64,000 bases of DNA. It comes from Symsagittifera roscoffensis (Eukaryota > Xenacoelomorpha > Acoela > Convolutidae). Below the pieces are notes generated by a model, which was not told the origin of the DNA, made no database searches, and saw only the letters and a program-made list of their open reading frames with translations. Positions 61,239 to 64,000 of this stretch are shown piece by piece. The translations under genes were made by a program, and so were the position numbers. Location: positions 29,514,318 through 29,578,317 of the forward strand of contig NC_087068.1 in assembly GCF_963678635.1 (NCBI RefSeq), read 5' to 3'. How positions within the stretch are numbered: the stretch's first letter is position 1; the number at the start of each line of letters is the position of its first letter.

Positions 61239-63966
61239 CGAGTCTTTTCTGCAATGATTGCAATTGTTTCAGAGCTACACAGTAGTTGTTGCTGAGAGTT
61301 GAGTTGGGTTTCCAGGGAAGACTTATTTCGTATCGTCCATTTACAAGTCTTGTCGTGTTATCCAAGATTTGGAGAGCAAACTTGTCGTCGCTGCTGTAGT
61401 TTTTGTTGAATGTAGTGATTCCGTTTTCCTCGATTTTCCAAAACTGCTGTACAAGGTAGTCAAGAGGTTGCTCTGTTGTTTTGTTGCGAGAAACGTGGAA
61501 GACAAAGGGCCGATGTTTTGTTTTGGATGAGTGTCGCTGTTGTCTAATTTTGTTCAGCTGGTATTCGCCGGCTAATGTCCATCCAAGTTTTGTCTGCACA
61601 GCTGAAGGTATAAAGTTGTTCCCTTCAATAACGTGTAGAGGATATGTAAACAAGAATGAGTTTACACCAAGCAAAGCTCCAATCTTCCCATGATCGAGGT
61701 GTGGAAAATGAATATGGCGAAGTGTGTCGGTAGAGCTGCAAATCTCGTTCAAATTAAACACATCTGCCGCCGGTATGTTTAAGCAAGGAGTTTTGTACAA
61801 ATTATTCATTGAAAACTTAACATCCGGTTTGTCATGCGGTGAGATGTGAACAGCATTATCAACCTTTGCAACTGGCATTTCATGATCAATGTCGATATAA
61901 CGAAGAGACATTGATGTGTGTTCCATAGATGGAATTTGTAGTTTATCTGCTATTTCATCAACGATGAAGCTAAATTGGCTCCCGTGGTCAATTAATGCAT
62001 AAGTAGTTGTGCTCGTTTCACCATGGCAGAGTGAAACCGGCATAAGTTGTAGTTGTTCAAACCATTGAGGTTGTTCTGAACAAAAACTGATAAACTCACA
62101 GGCAGTGAATCCTTCCTGATTTTCTGCGCATGCTGCGTCTTTGCTTTGTTGCGATGACATCTCTGTTTTTGATCGCTGATGTTCTGATTTGTTAGAGTGC
62201 TGGGCACCATATCGGCTTAGGTCTGGTTGGTTTGGAAACCTTCTACTTTTAGGTTTGTACTCTTTGCTTTTTTGGTTAAAATCTGCAGACTGCTGATTAA
62301 ATTTTCCGGTTTCCTGGGGTGCGGTTTTACAAAAATTGTCGGAACCCCAAACTGGTTCTTGTATGTTTGGGTGCATAGTTTTGTGAAACAAGTCATGATG
62401 GGCGTTGACAACGAAAGTTGATTTTTTAAACTTGTTTGGGTCGTGAAGGCTTGTGTGATGAAATCCGTTGCACTCTTGACAACGGTTGTTTGAGACACAA
62501 GTAGTTCGGAGGTGATGAGGGCTTAAGCAGTTGACACAAAGTTCAAGTTGTTTTACGATGTTGTAGCGTTGAGGTGGCGTAGAAGAACTGTACTGTGGGC
62601 ATTGCATGATGTTATGTTCGTTCTTACAAGAAGGGCATTGCTTGCGCTTTGTTCTGTATTGGTTGAAATTCTCAGGTCCAATTGTTTTAGAAGCCTGCGG
62701 ATTGCTTGATATAACGTTTGAGGAACAGGGCGCTAGGGCATTGCTGCTAAATGTTGACGGTTCTGCATTGTTGAAAGATGGAAATTGATTGTGAAGTTTG
62801 TCGTAGGTCTTCGCATGCACTTCTAGCCAATTTTGTAAGTGTTGAACATCTGTGTACTGTATGTCGTTTCGCACGGTGTATTCCGTCCATTTAAGAAGCA
62901 AATTTTGTGGGACTTTGCTTTTGACAAGCTTTGTCAAAGTAGAGGAATTCAAATCTGCATTAAAATTGAGATTTTTGAAGGTTTGCACCAATTGTTTCAG
63001 GAAGGCGGCAAAAGAAACAAAAGAATGACTGCTTTTGTTGGCTGCTGGCCATTTTTCTAATTGTTTTATATACGCGTTGACGACAATAAATGTATCGCCA
63101 AAACGTGATTTAAGATCCTCTAGCGCTGGTTTATAGAAGACTGGGTTGCATGAGTAGCCTTTGATTAGCTCTTTCGCCTTGCCAGTCACGGCGTTTTGTA
63201 GGTAGGTAATTCTGTGTGTATCGCTGATGGTTGTATTGCTATCAACAGTGGCATTGAACATGTTCAACCAGTCATGGAAAGCCAGAGGATTACCATCAAA
63301 TGATGGAATTTGAATTGGTGGTAACTTGACCGTGGTTTTGAAGTCAATTTTGTCTCTGTTATCTCGATTTATGTCAAAATAGGTGGTAAGTTGAGGATAA
63401 TTGCTGACTTGCCCTTTAAACTCTGTTAATGTTGTTTGTGGCGAAATGGTTTGAATCAAAGATGGTTGGAGAAAATAGTTTGCAGATTGGTGAGGGTTGC
63501 TTCTTTGCTCTCTATTATCTGGTAGAAAAGCGTTATTACAACTTAGTCCAGAAGCTATCGACGCGGCGTTGATCCTTGTCTGTTGATGCATGCTGAATGT
63601 TGGTTGCATATAAGGATGCAGTTTGGGTTGTGGGAAAGTTGATGCCTCCGGTACTAAAGAAACCGGATTCATGGGAATCATTGGTTGCCATGAAGGTTGC
63701 GTTGGTATGACTGAGTTAGTTTGCGAGGTACTTTGATACGGAAATGTAGAGGTTGTTTGCGTCAAGGGATATCTGAATGTTAAATCCGAGGTTTTGGTTG
63801 TCGTTGTAGTAATGAGGTTTAGATCGATATCTTTCGAGATCTGATGAGAATATCCGCTACCGTTGAAATTGTTTGGAAAAACATCAAAGTTTAATGCATG
63901 TTTTTCTAAATTGTAAGTTGGACAAAAGGCTTCAGTTGATACTGACGGATGTCCTTGAGTTCGCAT
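61180..63966 (-). CDS. BEL/Pao gag-protease segment, duplicated, with genuine ATG
   Basis: A 928-residue frame on the minus strand starting at ATG 63,966 (MRTQGHPSVSTEAF), covering gag, both zinc clusters, protease and the beginning of RT, ending KQLQSLQKRLG and then reading out of frame into the next gag copy (ELKDIRQYQ, stop near 61,180). It represents the true 5' end of the element's ORF, followed by a junction that stops translation before the RT core. The upstream leader and 5' LTR are mostly outside the window. Confidence 0.88.
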   Translation of the reverse strand: MRTQGHPSVSTEAFCPTYNLEKHALNFDVFPNNFNGSGYSHQISKDIDLNLITTTTTKTSDLTFRYPLTQTTSTFPYQSTSQTNSVIPTQPSWQPMIPMNPVSLVPEASTFPQPKLHPYMQPTFSMHQQTRINAASIASGLSCNNAFLPDNREQRSNPHQSANYFLQPSLIQTISPQTTLTEFKGQVSNYPQLTTYFDINRDNRDKIDFKTTVKLPPIQIPSFDGNPLAFHDWLNMFNATVDSNTTISDTHRITYLQNAVTGKAKELIKGYSCNPVFYKPALEDLKSRFGDTFIVVNAYIKQLEKWPAANKSSHSFVSFAAFLKQLVQTFKNLNFNADLNSSTLTKLVKSKVPQNLLLKWTEYTVRNDIQYTDVQHLQNWLEVHAKTYDKLHNQFPSFNNAEPSTFSSNALAPCSSNVISSNPQASKTIGPENFNQYRTKRKQCPSCKNEHNIMQCPQYSSSTPPQRYNIVKQLELCVNCLSPHHLRTTCVSNNRCQECNGFHHTSLHDPNKFKKSTFVVNAHHDLFHKTMHPNIQEPVWGSDNFCKTAPQETGKFNQQSADFNQKSKEYKPKSRRFPNQPDLSRYGAQHSNKSEHQRSKTEMSSQQSKDAACAENQEGFTACEFISFCSEQPQWFEQLQLMPVSLCHGETSTTTYALIDHGSQFSFIVDEIADKLQIPSMEHTSMSLRYIDIDHEMPVAKVDNAVHISPHDKPDVKFSMNNLYKTPCLNIPAADVFNLNEICSSTDTLRHIHFPHLDHGKIGALLGVNSFLFTYPLHVIEGNNFIPSAVQTKLGWTLAGEYQLNKIRQQRHSSKTKHRPFVFHVSRNKTTEQPLDYLVQQFWKIEENGITTFNKNYSSDDKFALQILDNTTRLVNGRYEISLPWKPNSTLSNNYCVALKQLQSLQKRLGELKDIRQYQLKPFVQLTI
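61239..63964 (-). repeat. 2,726-bp tandem duplication, unit 2
   Basis: Direct repeat of 58,513-61,238. The junction at 61,238/61,239 joins CGAACTCAAGG (start of gag) to ...AGACTCGG (RT), with one or two bases of shared sequence at most. Confidence 0.93.
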
Positions 63967-64000
63967 TACAGGAGTTTGCGCTATACAAGAGGATGCCGCT

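Overview
This window is animal nuclear DNA, AT-rich and dominated by introns and transposable elements. Three multi-exon or single-exon host genes and one intact B-box gene are recognisable by protein homology: GTF2H5 (TFIIH subunit p8), an 11-exon cullin-1, a three-exon selenocysteine-containing glutathione peroxidase of the GPX4 type, and a B-box/coiled-coil gene with two decayed tandem copies. Short tRNA-derived SINEs, BEL/Pao, Penelope-like, MULE, CR1-like and restriction-enzyme-like (RLE) reverse-transcriptase elements point to an invertebrate metazoan with a repeat-rich genome. I cannot name the species. Strong pyrimidine-AG acceptors just upstream of several ATGs, a GTF2H5-CUL1 spacing of 191 bp and a GC-AG intron would fit a lineage with spliced-leader trans-splicing (larvaceans and chaetognaths are examples), but this is inference.

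Layout. 1-2,380: remnants of a Penelope-like element (minus) and of an RLE-type RT element (plus). 2,757-2,975: GTF2H5. 3,167-20,655: CUL1 on the same strand, 830 codons in 11 exons. Its intron 4 holds an RT gene fragment bounded by a perfect 101-bp inverted repeat and joined to a ~295-bp palindrome; intron 6 holds a tRNA-like SINE; intron 7 (5.9 kb, GC-AG) holds a hAT-like terminus and a decayed MULE transposase. 20,656-36,000: no host gene; SINE-like composite repeats, a Helitron-like 3' end with tandem repeats, a Penelope-like fragment, a CR1-like LINE and an RLE-type RT element with an N-terminal zinc finger. 36,176-37,752: GPX4-type gene with in-frame TGA, followed by a candidate form-II SECIS (37,815-37,884) and a 12-copy, 116-bp minisatellite. 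39,520-46,540: repeats only, including a ~370-bp palindrome and ~170-bp degenerate tandem repeats. 46,566-48,062: intact B-box gene; 52,134-54,960: two broken copies. 55,220 to the right edge: a BEL/Pao retrotransposon on the minus strand that landed in the 3' flank of the third B-box copy and carries an internal 2,726-bp tandem duplication.

How things fit together. GTF2H5 (transcription/repair) and CUL1 (SCF ubiquitin-ligase scaffold) are both housekeeping genes placed head to tail at operon-like distance. GPX4 is a lipid-peroxide reductase whose expression needs UGA recoding through the SECIS. The B-box cluster shows recent duplication, fusion and decay. Most remaining sequence is transposon-derived, with several families recurring at different positions, which allowed element ends and one insertion boundary to be read directly by comparing copies.
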